DNA of 64,000 nucleotides from VAZQ01 sp045811525. Its GTDB lineage: Bacteria; Pseudomonadota; Alphaproteobacteria; Rhizobiales; Xanthobacteraceae. Of the stretch, positions 42,935-51,186 are shown piece by piece. The position numbers and the translations under genes were made by a program. Under the pieces are notes generated by a model that was not told the origin of the DNA, searched no databases, and saw only the letters and a list, made by a program, of their open reading frames with translations. The number at the start of each line of letters is the position of its first letter. Position 1 is the first letter of the stretch. The DNA lies in the NCBI GenBank assembly GCA_045811525.1, contig JBJMTV010000041.1, positions 1 to 64,000 of the forward strand. The letters are read 5' to 3'.

Positions 42935-43064
42935 CCTCTTGCGCGCTCGTACCTCTTGCCCTTATACGGGCAATGGAGGACCGAGGACGCGCCGCTTGCT
43001 CGTTAGCAGCCTTGCGCCGAGCGGCACTGCGGCTAAGTAAAGCCTGCACTTTTCGGATTAGGTT

Positions 43065-43886
43065 ATGCAAACTCAGTCGTCTGTCCGCCGGCGCGGCAAT
43101 GAGCGCCCGCTCGAGCGGGAAAATCAGGGCACCATCGCGATCCTCACAATGAATCGTCCAGGCACGAGCAACACCCTGTCGGAGGCGATGCTTGCGGCCC
43201 TGAGCGACGAGCTCGCCGCGATTGGTCAAGACCAGAGCGTGCGGGTCCTGGTGCTCGCTGCGAACGGCGCCGCGTTTTGCGGGGGTCACGACCTCAAGGA
43301 GTTGACTGCGCGTCGCAGCGACGAGGATGGTGGTCGCGCCTATTTTCAACACATCCTGTCTGCCTGCAGCACCATGATGCAGCAGATCGTAGCACTGCCG
43401 CAGCCGGTCATCGCCAGCGTCGAAGGCATAGCCACGGCGGCCGGATGTCAGCTGGTGGCGAGCTGCGACCTTGCCATTGCCTCTGCCAACGCAAGGTTCG
43501 GGGTCTCCGGAATCAATGCCGGCCTCTTCTGCTCAACACCGATGGTCGCCCTTTCGCGCAATGTCGGACGCAAGCACGCGATGCAGATGCTTCTCACCGG
43601 CGACCTGATTTCGGCTGAGGATGCTCACCGCATCGGACTCGTAAACCAAGTGGTACCGGCGGGGGAGGCACTCGATGCGGCACGCGCATTGGCAGCGACC
43701 ATCGCCGGAAAATCGCAGCATGCCGTCAAGCTCGGCAAAGAAGCATTCTATCGTCAGCTCGGCATGCCACTTGGTGAGGCGTACGGCTACACCTCCGAGG
43801 TGATGGTCGAAAACCTTTTTGCTGCCGACGCCAAAGAAGGAATCGAGGCGTTCATCGCCAAGCGGCGGCCGAACTGGCGCTCCTGA
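43065..43886 (+). CDS. Enoyl-CoA hydratase/isomerase family protein (ECHDC3-like)
   Basis: 273 aa crotonase-fold protein. Oxyanion-hole segments are GAAFCGGHDLKEL and IATAAGCQLVASCDLAIAS. The expected acid/base position after the second segment reads ARFGVSGINAGLFCSTPMVA, without the second catalytic Glu of classical enoyl-CoA hydratase, as in the ECHDC3-like subgroup. The true reaction is therefore uncertain. The CoA-binding protein gene follows 27 bp later on the same strand. Confidence 0.85.
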   Translation: MQTQSSVRRRGNERPLERENQGTIAILTMNRPGTSNTLSEAMLAALSDELAAIGQDQSVRVLVLAANGAAFCGGHDLKELTARRSDEDGGRAYFQHILSACSTMMQQIVALPQPVIASVEGIATAAGCQLVASCDLAIASANARFGVSGINAGLFCSTPMVALSRNVGRKHAMQMLLTGDLISAEDAHRIGLVNQVVPAGEALDAARALAATIAGKSQHAVKLGKEAFYRQLGMPLGEAYGYTSEVMVENLFAADAKEGIEAFIAKRRPNWRS

Positions 43887-43913
43887 GCACGGCGCATGTG
43901 AGTGAACGCAAGC

Positions 43914-44498
43914 ATGGACCACGAGGACTACGAGGACGGCTACATCCGCGGCATTCTCACTGCAGTGAAAAGCATCGCCATGGTCGGTGTCTCGGCCACC
44001 CCCAGCCGTCCAAGCTACTTCGCGTTTAAATATCTGCTCGAGCGCGGCTATCACATGATTCCCGTCAATCCGCGACTGGACGGGCAACCGCTGCTTGCGC
44101 AGAAGGCCTACGCCAATCTTCGTGACATTCCCGAACCAATTGACATGGTGGATGTGTTCCGCGCGTCAGACCATGCGTTAGCCGTCGTCGAGGAGGCGCT
44201 CACCCTCAAGCCAAGGCCGCAGGTCATCTGGATGCAGCTCGGCGTGCGCAACGATGAGGCCGCCCGTCTCGCCGAAGCGAACGGTTTAAAGGTGGTGATG
44301 AACCGATGCCCGAAGATCGAGTATGGACGCCTGTCATCTGAGATCGCTTGGATGGGAGTGAACACGCGAACGCTGAGCGCCAAGAAGGCCCAGCGCTCGG
44401 GCGCAGGCATCCAGAGGATGGGTCTCAATCGGTCGACATTGGCCGGCGGCACCATCAATGCCGCACTCCGCGCGCAACGGGACGAAAGCGCGCGCTGA
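43914..44498 (+). CDS. CoA-binding domain protein (YccU-like)
   Basis: 194 aa from the ATG at 43914; a GTG at 43902 is the alternative. A Rossmann-like CoA-binding domain starts IRGILTAVKSIAMVGVSATP, then RPSYFAFKYLLERGYHMIPV and VIWMQLGVRNDEAARLAEAN, with MNRCPKIEYGRL near the end. The family is widespread but without an assigned reaction; it resembles the CoA-binding part of succinyl-CoA synthetase alpha. The C-terminal 40 residues are basic and variable. Confidence 0.85.
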   Translation: MDHEDYEDGYIRGILTAVKSIAMVGVSATPSRPSYFAFKYLLERGYHMIPVNPRLDGQPLLAQKAYANLRDIPEPIDMVDVFRASDHALAVVEEALTLKPRPQVIWMQLGVRNDEAARLAEANGLKVVMNRCPKIEYGRLSSEIAWMGVNTRTLSAKKAQRSGAGIQRMGLNRSTLAGGTINAALRAQRDESAR

Positions 44499-44603
44499 GC
44501 AGCCCGAGAAATCGGGGATGTGACGGAAAAGTCATAGCAAGCTGTGCCATGATCCTCCCATCAGGTGGCGAATCAATCGTGCGCCAAAAAAGCTGGAACG
44601 CAA

Positions 44604-44948
44604 ATGTTGAGAGCCTTGCTGCTGGCAACGGCGCTCTTGCTTGTTGCAAGCGCCGCAAATGCGCAAACCAGCGATGACCAGGCGCTATGCCAAGACGATG
44701 CGTTCCGCGTCTGCTCGCACACCATTCCCGACCGCGAGCGCACGTTTCAATGCATGGTGCAGAACCGTGACGCCCTGTCACCCGCGTGCCGCGCCGTGAT
44801 GGCCCGGCTATTGCCCCCTAAAACCGGGCCGCAAAAGCGGCGCCCCGGGATGTCGCGCTCCGGCTCAACGGTGGCAGAGGGCGAGAAGCCTCCAGGGCGA
44901 ACGCGCAAAGGTGGCCCGGTCAATCTCAGCCCCGCCTCCCCGCAATAG
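44604..44948 (+). CDS. Small secreted cysteine-rich protein
   Basis: 114 aa with a signal peptide (LLLATALLLVASAANAQ) and four cysteines in the pattern ALCQDDAFRVCSHTIPD, FQCMVQNRDALSPACRAVM. The pattern is common in small periplasmic proteins of Bradyrhizobium relatives; function is unknown. The C-terminal half is a Pro/Gly/Arg/Lys-rich tail. The ATG at 44604 is chosen to begin the signal peptide. Confidence 0.75.
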   Translation: MLRALLLATALLLVASAANAQTSDDQALCQDDAFRVCSHTIPDRERTFQCMVQNRDALSPACRAVMARLLPPKTGPQKRRPGMSRSGSTVAEGEKPPGRTRKGGPVNLSPASPQ

Positions 44949-45085
44949 CGAAGCCGCTCGCGACTGCTCGATCTGCGTTGCGCCGGCAATGCGCGGTCCG
45001 AGTGCCTTGAGCGGCGCCTGACGCTCCGGTACACCCGGGATGAGGGAACCGGACCATCCGTGACCCGACAGGATGAGGATCGGCC

Positions 45086-46366
45086 ATGACCGCACGCGTT
45101 CCCGGCTTCGCCACGCTTGCCATCCATGCCGGTGCTCAGCCTGACCCGACAACCGGCGCACGTGCGACCCCGATCTATCAAACCACATCGTTTGTGTTCG
45201 AGGACGTCGATCATGCAGCATCGCTGTTCGGGCTGCAGACCTTCGGCAACATTTATACTCGCATCGGCAACCCGACCAATGCGGTGCTGGAGGAGCGCGT
45301 AGCAGCGCTCGAAGGTGGCACCGCAGGACTTGCGGTCGCCTCCGGACACGCTGCCCAGGTGATCGTGATGCATTGCCTGATGCGTCCCGGCGAGGAATTT
45401 GTAGCCGCGAAAAAGCTTTATGGCGGCTCCATCAATCAGTTCAATCATGCCTTCAAAAATTTCGGCTGGACCGTAGCGTGGGCCGACCCCGACGACATCG
45501 GCACCTTCGAGCGCGCCGTGAATTCCAACACCAAGGCAATCTTCGTCGAGTCGATCGCCAATCCAGGCGGTGTCATCACCGACATCGAGGCGGTTGCCAA
45601 GATTGCCCAGAACGCAGGCGTGCCGCTGATCGTCGATAACACGTTGGCGACTCCATATTTATGCAAGCCCATCGATTACGGTGCCGACATCGTGGTGCAT
45701 TCGCTTACCAAGTTTCTCGGCGGGCACGGCAATTCCATCGGCGGAATGATCGTCGACGGCGGCACGTTCAATTGGTCACGGAACAAGCGCTACCCTATGC
45801 TCTCGGAGCCTAGGCCGGAATATCAGGGCATCGTCCTGCACGAAACGTTCGGCAATTTCGCGTTTGCAATTGCTTGCCGGGTTTTGGCGTTGCGTGACAT
45901 CGGCCCGGCGCTTTCACCCTTTAATGCTTTTCTAATTCTCACGGGGATCGAAACTTTGCCGCTGCGCATGCAGCGACACTGCGAGAATGCACTCGCCGTG
46001 GCGCAGTGGCTGAGCACCCGTGAGGACGTCGCGTGGGTGAGCTATCCCGGGCTCGCGGGGGATCGATACTACAACCTCGCGAAACGCTATGTGCCTGCCG
46101 GTGCGGGGGCTGTGTTCACGTTCGGCCTCAAGGGGGGCTACGATGCCGGAGTGAAACTTGTCTCAAACGTGAAGCTCTTCTCCCACCTTGCCAATATCGG
46201 CGACACGCGCTCGCTGATCATTCATCCGGCCTCTACCACGCACCGACAACTCACAGACGTCCAGAAGGCCCAAGCCGGCGCAGGACCAGACGTGGTGCGG
46301 CTTTCGATTGGCCTAGAGGACAAGGACGACATCATCGCCGACTTGCAGCAGGCACTCGCCGCTTAG
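45086..46366 (+). CDS. metY: O-acetylhomoserine/O-succinylhomoserine sulfhydrylase (PLP-dependent)
   Basis: 426 aa enzyme of the Cys/Met metabolism PLP family, making homocysteine from acylated homoserine and sulfide. The start at 45086 has GAGG 7 bp upstream. Family markers: ARATPIYQTTSFVFEDVDHA, IYTRIGNPTNAVLEERVAAL and the PLP lysine in HSLTKFLGGHGNSIGGM. Length and the C-terminal VRLSIGLEDKDDIIADLQQA fit MetY. I looked for a SAM-II riboswitch upstream, common before alphaproteobacterial met genes, and saw none. Confidence 0.92.
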   Translation: MTARVPGFATLAIHAGAQPDPTTGARATPIYQTTSFVFEDVDHAASLFGLQTFGNIYTRIGNPTNAVLEERVAALEGGTAGLAVASGHAAQVIVMHCLMRPGEEFVAAKKLYGGSINQFNHAFKNFGWTVAWADPDDIGTFERAVNSNTKAIFVESIANPGGVITDIEAVAKIAQNAGVPLIVDNTLATPYLCKPIDYGADIVVHSLTKFLGGHGNSIGGMIVDGGTFNWSRNKRYPMLSEPRPEYQGIVLHETFGNFAFAIACRVLALRDIGPALSPFNAFLILTGIETLPLRMQRHCENALAVAQWLSTREDVAWVSYPGLAGDRYYNLAKRYVPAGAGAVFTFGLKGGYDAGVKLVSNVKLFSHLANIGDTRSLIIHPASTTHRQLTDVQKAQAGAGPDVVRLSIGLEDKDDIIADLQQALAA

Positions 46367-46491
46367 CGATCCTGCCGTACCCGGCGCCGGCCCTACCCGC
46401 TGCTCCGCGCAACGGTCGACCCCGCGAGCGGCGCAGATTCATCCGGCGGTGGGAGGCTATCTGCGCGAGACGGCGTGCGCGTAGTTTACTG

Positions 46492-47247
46492 TCAGACTTT
46501 TTTGAACGTGCGGCTTACGTAGTGGCGAATCCGGTCTAGCGTCTCTGGAGCGGTCCAGATTTCTCCGGCGGCCGCGTCGATGCTGGAACCAACGCGCTCC
46601 AGGCGCTCCAGTGCCGGCTGGCGCGTCTGGCGCTTGCTCAAGGCAAAAACCGCGGGCGGCAGCTTGGCCAGAGTCATGGCCGTGCCCATTGCACGCTCCA
46701 TTAGCTCTTGCGGCTCGACGATCTCGTTGACCAATCCCCGGGCCAGCGCATCGACCGGTGCATAGGTATTACCATCGAAGATCAGCTGCTCGAAGTGCTC
46801 GGGAGCGGCCGCGGCGCGCATGATTTCCATCGCCACCGCCGGAAAGGCGACGCCAACGAGCAACTCCGGGACGCCGATACGGCTCTCCGTGCGGGCGGCG
46901 ACCCGCCGATCGCAGGCACAGGCGAGCACGCAGCCCCCGGCAATGGCATGGCCATTGACTGCGGCGATGACCGGCTTGGGATGCGAGAAGGCAGCCATGA
47001 ACATGGCATTAAGCGCCGGCAGGAAGCTTCGCACATAGGCTTTGCCTCCTTCCAGCACGCGCACGAGGTCGACGCCCGCAGAAAAGATCGTGCCCTGGCC
47101 CGTCAGCACCATGGCACGTGCCGGTGATAACCTGACCTGCTCGAAGCAGGCGATGAGCTCGTCGCAGAACTCGAGCGACATGGCATTGGCTTTGCGGTGC
47201 GCCATGCGGACCAGGGCGATGCCATCAATTTCGCAGAGTTCAATCAC
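46492..47247 (-). CDS. Enoyl-CoA hydratase/isomerase family protein
   Basis: 251 aa crotonase-fold protein. It starts at a GTG (47247) that overlaps the ctaA stop as GTGA, so it is translationally coupled to ctaA. Oxyanion-hole segments: GTIFSAGVDLVRVL and GHAIAGGCVLACACDRRVAA, followed by RIGVPELLVGVAFPAVAMEI with a conserved Glu. The substrate is unknown. Confidence 0.88.
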   Translation of the reverse strand: MIELCEIDGIALVRMAHRKANAMSLEFCDELIACFEQVRLSPARAMVLTGQGTIFSAGVDLVRVLEGGKAYVRSFLPALNAMFMAAFSHPKPVIAAVNGHAIAGGCVLACACDRRVAARTESRIGVPELLVGVAFPAVAMEIMRAAAAPEHFEQLIFDGNTYAPVDALARGLVNEIVEPQELMERAMGTAMTLAKLPPAVFALSKRQTRQPALERLERVGSSIDAAAGEIWTAPETLDRIRHYVSRTFKKV

Positions 47248-48350
47248 GTTGCCTGCTCCGTGCCGGCGAACGGCATTCGGTGGCGGTCAGAGCGGAGGCC
47301 GCGTTCGGGCTGCCGAGCCAAGAGGTGCGCGTGGCCGACCCCGACCACCAAAGCCAGGATACCAAAGGCCTGGTGAGTTAACGCGAGCTCGAGAGGCGTC
47401 CGATAAATCAGAGTCAGGATACCCAGCGCAGCTTGGAGCGTAATGACAGAAACGAGCAGCAAAGCGCTGGTGAGAGGCTGGCCTCGCCTGAGGGTGCGCG
47501 CCACGTCGATGGCATGCACGAGAGCAAGGAGCCAGACGACGTAGGCCGCCAACCGATGATCAAATTGTACGGTCAAGGCGTTCTCAAAGAAATTCCGCCA
47601 AGCCGGCGTGAGGAAGAGTAGTCGTGACCCATCAGGGATCACGCTGCCGTCGATCATTGGCCAGGTGTTGTAGAGAAGCCCCGCGCGTAGTCCTGCCACC
47701 AATGCGCCGAGATAGATCTGGATGAGAATCAACACCAGGAGCGCAACCGCGCTGGCGCGCAGCCGCGCGGGTGCTGCCGCGGTCGAGGGTGGCGCGCGCA
47801 GATCGGCAGCCGTCCACAACAGTGCCGCGAGAATCGCGCAGGCAAGCGTCAGATGAAATGCGAGGCGGTATTGGGAGACGCTGACGCGATCAGAGAGGCC
47901 GGAGCTGACCATCCACCAGCCCACGGCACCCAGCGCAGCACCGGCGCCGAAGATCACTCCGAGTCGCACTCGCAAGCGCGGCTCGAGCCTCCCCCGCCAC
48001 AGGAACCATAGGAATGGCACCAGAAACGCACCGCCGACCAGCCTCGCCAGCACGCGGTGCGACCATTCCCACCAGTAAATGGTTTTGAACTGATCGAGCG
48101 TCATCCCCAGATTGCGCTCGCGATATTGCGGTATGGTCTTGTACTTGTCGAACTCAGCCTGCCAAGCCGCCACATCGAGCGGAGGCAGCACCCCCGTGAC
48201 CGGCTTCCATTCCACGATGGAAAGTCCCGATTCGGTCAGACGCGTTGCCCCGCCGACGAGAAGCGTGAGAATAACCAGTACAGCTACGGTGAGAAGCCAC
48301 ACGCGCAGCATCGCGCGAGATGCGTCTGAGCAGGAGAAGAGACCAGTCAT
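47244..48350 (-). CDS. ctaA: Heme A synthase
   Basis: 368 aa, eight-helix membrane enzyme that oxidises heme O to heme A for cytochrome aa3 oxidases. Family signatures: LTLLVGGATRLTESGLSIVE with the conserved Glu, WWEWSHRVLARLVGGAF with a heme-ligand His, and QFDHRLAAYVVWLLALVHA and THQAFGILALVVGVGHAH with further His ligands. The ATG at 48350 (MTGLFSCSD) begins the family-like N-terminus. Confidence 0.95.
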   Translation of the reverse strand: MTGLFSCSDASRAMLRVWLLTVAVLVILTLLVGGATRLTESGLSIVEWKPVTGVLPPLDVAAWQAEFDKYKTIPQYRERNLGMTLDQFKTIYWWEWSHRVLARLVGGAFLVPFLWFLWRGRLEPRLRVRLGVIFGAGAALGAVGWWMVSSGLSDRVSVSQYRLAFHLTLACAILAALLWTAADLRAPPSTAAAPARLRASAVALLVLILIQIYLGALVAGLRAGLLYNTWPMIDGSVIPDGSRLLFLTPAWRNFFENALTVQFDHRLAAYVVWLLALVHAIDVARTLRRGQPLTSALLLVSVITLQAALGILTLIYRTPLELALTHQAFGILALVVGVGHAHLLARQPERGLRSDRHRMPFAGTEQAT

Positions 48351-48416
48351 GGAGCATTCGGCAATGTTGCCCGCGCGGACCATATCGGCCCACCTTCATT
48401 CCGGCAATTGAGCGAT

Positions 48417-48656
48417 ATGCCGCTCCGTGCACGCAAGCTCATTGGAACGGTCCTGCTGTTCGTGCTGGTCCTCGCATGGGCGCTGCTCGCGATGGCCGCG
48501 GCGCAGCTTCCGGTGATCAAGGCCAACGCTCTGATCGAGGTGATCTACTATGTGCTTGCCGGACTTGGCTGGGCCGTGCCAGCGATGCCGCTGATCACCT
48601 GGATGAGCAATGACGGGGCCCAGGAGAAGCGACAGCGTCGAGAGCGCACGGGCTAA
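48417..48656 (+). CDS. DUF2842 family small membrane protein
   Basis: 79 aa. RKLIGTVLLFVLVLAWALLA and IEVIYYVLAGLGWAVPAMPL form the two helices and match DUF2842, an alphaproteobacterial family of unknown function often next to ctaA. The ATG at 48417 is preferred to a TTG at 48408. Its 3' end overlaps the convergent deacetylase gene by 4 bp. Confidence 0.85.
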   Translation: MPLRARKLIGTVLLFVLVLAWALLAMAAAQLPVIKANALIEVIYYVLAGLGWAVPAMPLITWMSNDGAQEKRQRRERTG

Positions 48657-49723
48657 GCTGCATTGATGCGACGAAACCCGTTCCACATGGCCGTCGCTGC
48701 ACCCGAGACCAGCACCCGGACATAGCGCATTTGCTGCTGCTCACCATTGAGCGATACGCGCGGCAGGGCCATCAGGTGCTGCCGGTGCGACGGGAAAAGG
48801 ACACCCGGTCGTGTGGTGACCGCGGTCTTGAACCCAAGCTCCGCAGCGATGCGGAACTCGCGGGGGCCGGCGGAGGTCGTGTCCCCGACGGGATACGACA
48901 GATGTGCCGGCCGAATACCGAGTCTGGCTTCAATCACCAGGCGGCTCATTTCCATTTCCGAGCGCGCCGATGTCTCCGGCACTTTGGCAAGCCTCACATG
49001 GTTGACAGTATGGGCGCCGACAGTGACGAGCGGATCCGCGGCAAGTATCGACAGCTCTTTCCAATCCATGCAAAGTTCTTCGCAGAACGCCGCAATATCG
49101 ACCTGATAACGGCCGGCAAGATCGCGCACGGCTTGGCGCAGCTCTTGCTCAGTCTTGAGACTGCGCAGGTAGCTATACAGCTGGCCGAACACGTGTCGTT
49201 TTTCGCCGGGAGTTGCACAGTCGAAGCCCTTTTCCTCGCCCTCAAGGGCGAGCACGACGCGCTTATTGCGCGCGACCACTCCCTCGAGCGCCAGCCACCA
49301 CAGTTCGCCCACCCGCTGGGGAAAGCTCGTCGCCACGTACACCGCGAATGGAACTTGGTATCTCTTGAAAATGGGATAGGCCCACTGCAGCGTGTCGCGG
49401 TAGCCGTCATCAAGGGTAAAGCACACAAACCGGCGGTCGTTCTCCCCGGCGACCAGGCGCCGGTACATTTCGTCCAAGCTAACAATATCGAGCTGCGCGC
49501 GTCGCAACCAAGCGAGAACATCGTCTAAAAATTGCGGCGTCAGCTCGAGCAGACGATTGGGTTGAAATCGATCCAAGCGCGGTGGGCGGACGTGGTGCAA
49601 AGTGAGGATGACGCCGATGCCGCCCACAAAGCGCCGCATCAAATGGTGCGCCGCGCTGAAGTAAAGCGTCTCCAGACCGCCGCGAATGAGCGTTTTCTTG
49701 AATGTGTTCAAAGCAATAATCAC
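48653..49723 (-). CDS. NodB-type polysaccharide deacetylase family protein
   Basis: 356 aa, start taken as a GTG at 49723 so that the protein opens with NTFKKTLIRGGLETLYFSAA; upstream sequence to 49882 is not family-like, and this start is uncertain. The deacetylase Asp pair is in CFTLDDGYRDT and the zinc HxxxH in GAHTVNHVRLA, so activity is plausible. YPVGDTTS and a C-terminal LPRVSLNGEQQQMRYVRVL follow. It probably removes N-acetyl groups from a surface or secreted glycan. It is the first gene of the exopolysaccharide locus, reading away from the rest. Confidence 0.85.
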   Translation of the reverse strand: MIIALNTFKKTLIRGGLETLYFSAAHHLMRRFVGGIGVILTLHHVRPPRLDRFQPNRLLELTPQFLDDVLAWLRRAQLDIVSLDEMYRRLVAGENDRRFVCFTLDDGYRDTLQWAYPIFKRYQVPFAVYVATSFPQRVGELWWLALEGVVARNKRVVLALEGEEKGFDCATPGEKRHVFGQLYSYLRSLKTEQELRQAVRDLAGRYQVDIAAFCEELCMDWKELSILAADPLVTVGAHTVNHVRLAKVPETSARSEMEMSRLVIEARLGIRPAHLSYPVGDTTSAGPREFRIAAELGFKTAVTTRPGVLFPSHRQHLMALPRVSLNGEQQQMRYVRVLVSGAATAMWNGFRRINAA

Positions 49724-49845
49724 GAGTTCCGGGCAGCCGACTATCCCAACTCTTTGTTGATAATTGTTTGCCAGGCTGTGCCACCCTGGTGCCCTGAACC
49801 CGGAAGTTCGCGCACAACCTGCTACAAACTCGATCGTAGCCAACC

Positions 49846-51186
49846 ATGCCGCGCGCCGTGACGAACGACCACATGGAGCCACTCGTCACCCGCCGTTTGC
49901 ACTCTCCCTCTTCCGCATTGGACCTCGCCCTCAGCGGACGACGGCCGGCAACCGCACCCGCAAACGCTCACTCCGCCTGCACAGTGGCTCGCATCGAGGT
50001 ATTCGACGATCTGAACGCGGCAGAGGGTACGTGGCGGGCGTTGGAAAGCGGCCCTGCCCTGATGTCCCCGTACCAACGCTTCGACCTTCTTGCAGCCTGG
50101 CAAGAACACGTAGGCAAGCCGGCAGGAATTCTCCCTTTTATTGTGACCGCCTTCGACGCGGCGGGTGAGCCGCTTTTTTTGTGGCCATTCGGTCGCCTAC
50201 GGAACGGGCCGCTCTGGATCGTGCGGTTCCTCGGGTCCAAGCATGCCAACTTCAATCTTGGACTCTGGAGGCGCGATTTCCTGGCCAAGATGACGGTCGG
50301 AGATCTCCGCCATTGTCTCGCCGCTGTTGCAGAGCGCGGTGTCGACTTGGCTATGTTGTCGAGCCAGCCGCTCTCCTGGGCTGGCGCGGTCAATCCGTTC
50401 GCGCTCCTCCCCCATCAGCGCTCGACGGATGCCAGTGCGCGGCGGAGCGTGGCGCAAGGCGATGCGGCCTCAGCGCGCATCAGTCCCTCCTTCCGTTCGC
50501 GGCTACGCGCAAAAGAGCGCAAGCTGCAGGGCTTATCCGGTTATCGTTATCTACAGGCACGCAAGCCCGCGGAGATTGACTATCTCCTCGAGACTTTTTT
50601 CGCGCTCAAGTCGCAGCACATGGCCCTCCGAGGCCTTCGCGATGTGTTTGCAGACCCGGGAATACCCGAATTTCTACGGCATGCCTGCCACTGCAACGTC
50701 GCCGGTGGACGGCCATTGATCGAGCTTCATGCGCTGGAAGGCGGGGGTGAGGTTCTGGCGCTCTTCGGCGCCACTGTCGACCAATATCGCTTCTCCTGCA
50801 TGTTCAGTACCTACACCGTTGGACCGCATGCACGTCACAGCCCTGGACTCATTCTGCTGGGGCACATGCTCGATGATTGCATTGACCGTGGCGTGAAGAG
50901 CTTCGATATCGGAGTGGGACGCGCTCACTATAAGTCGTTCTTCTGTCGCGAGCCGGAGCCCCTGTTTGACAGCTTCCTGCCATTCACGTCCCGCGGCCGT
51001 CTGGCGAGCGTCGCGGCCGCCGCCGGCTTCGCGATCAAGCGCACGATCAAGGAGAATTCTGTCTTATGGTCGGGCGTCGAAGCCGCACGACAGCTCCGCG
51101 GGCGCTGGTTTGGTGCGCTTAGGCAGCCGCCTTTGCGCTCTGGCCAGCGTGGGGGTTCGCTCTTGCGGCGAGCACGTTCACCTTGA
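49846..51186 (+). CDS. GNAT-fold protein, CelD/BcsL (Acetyltransf_6) type
   Basis: 446 aa, or 437 if the ATG at 49873 is used. The domain spans residues ~50-400: IEVFDDLNAAEGTWRALESG, MSPYQRFDLLAAWQEHVGKP, WIVRFLGSKHANFNLGLW and the C-terminal GKAT-like part (SFDIGVGRAHYKSFFCREPE). This family is regularly found in cellulose and exopolysaccharide loci and is presumed to transfer an acyl or amino-acyl group, but the substrate is not known. The final 22 codons run 68 bp into the 3' end of the convergent Wzc-like gene. Confidence 0.82.
   Translation: MPRAVTNDHMEPLVTRRLHSPSSALDLALSGRRPATAPANAHSACTVARIEVFDDLNAAEGTWRALESGPALMSPYQRFDLLAAWQEHVGKPAGILPFIVTAFDAAGEPLFLWPFGRLRNGPLWIVRFLGSKHANFNLGLWRRDFLAKMTVGDLRHCLAAVAERGVDLAMLSSQPLSWAGAVNPFALLPHQRSTDASARRSVAQGDAASARISPSFRSRLRAKERKLQGLSGYRYLQARKPAEIDYLLETFFALKSQHMALRGLRDVFADPGIPEFLRHACHCNVAGGRPLIELHALEGGGEVLALFGATVDQYRFSCMFSTYTVGPHARHSPGLILLGHMLDDCIDRGVKSFDIGVGRAHYKSFFCREPEPLFDSFLPFTSRGRLASVAAAAGFAIKRTIKENSVLWSGVEAARQLRGRWFGALRQPPLRSGQRGGSLLRRARSP

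Noticed and set aside
44949..45085. SAM-II riboswitch upstream of the sulfhydrylase gene
   Set aside because: The characteristic conserved loop sequences are not visible, although such switches are common before alphaproteobacterial met genes.
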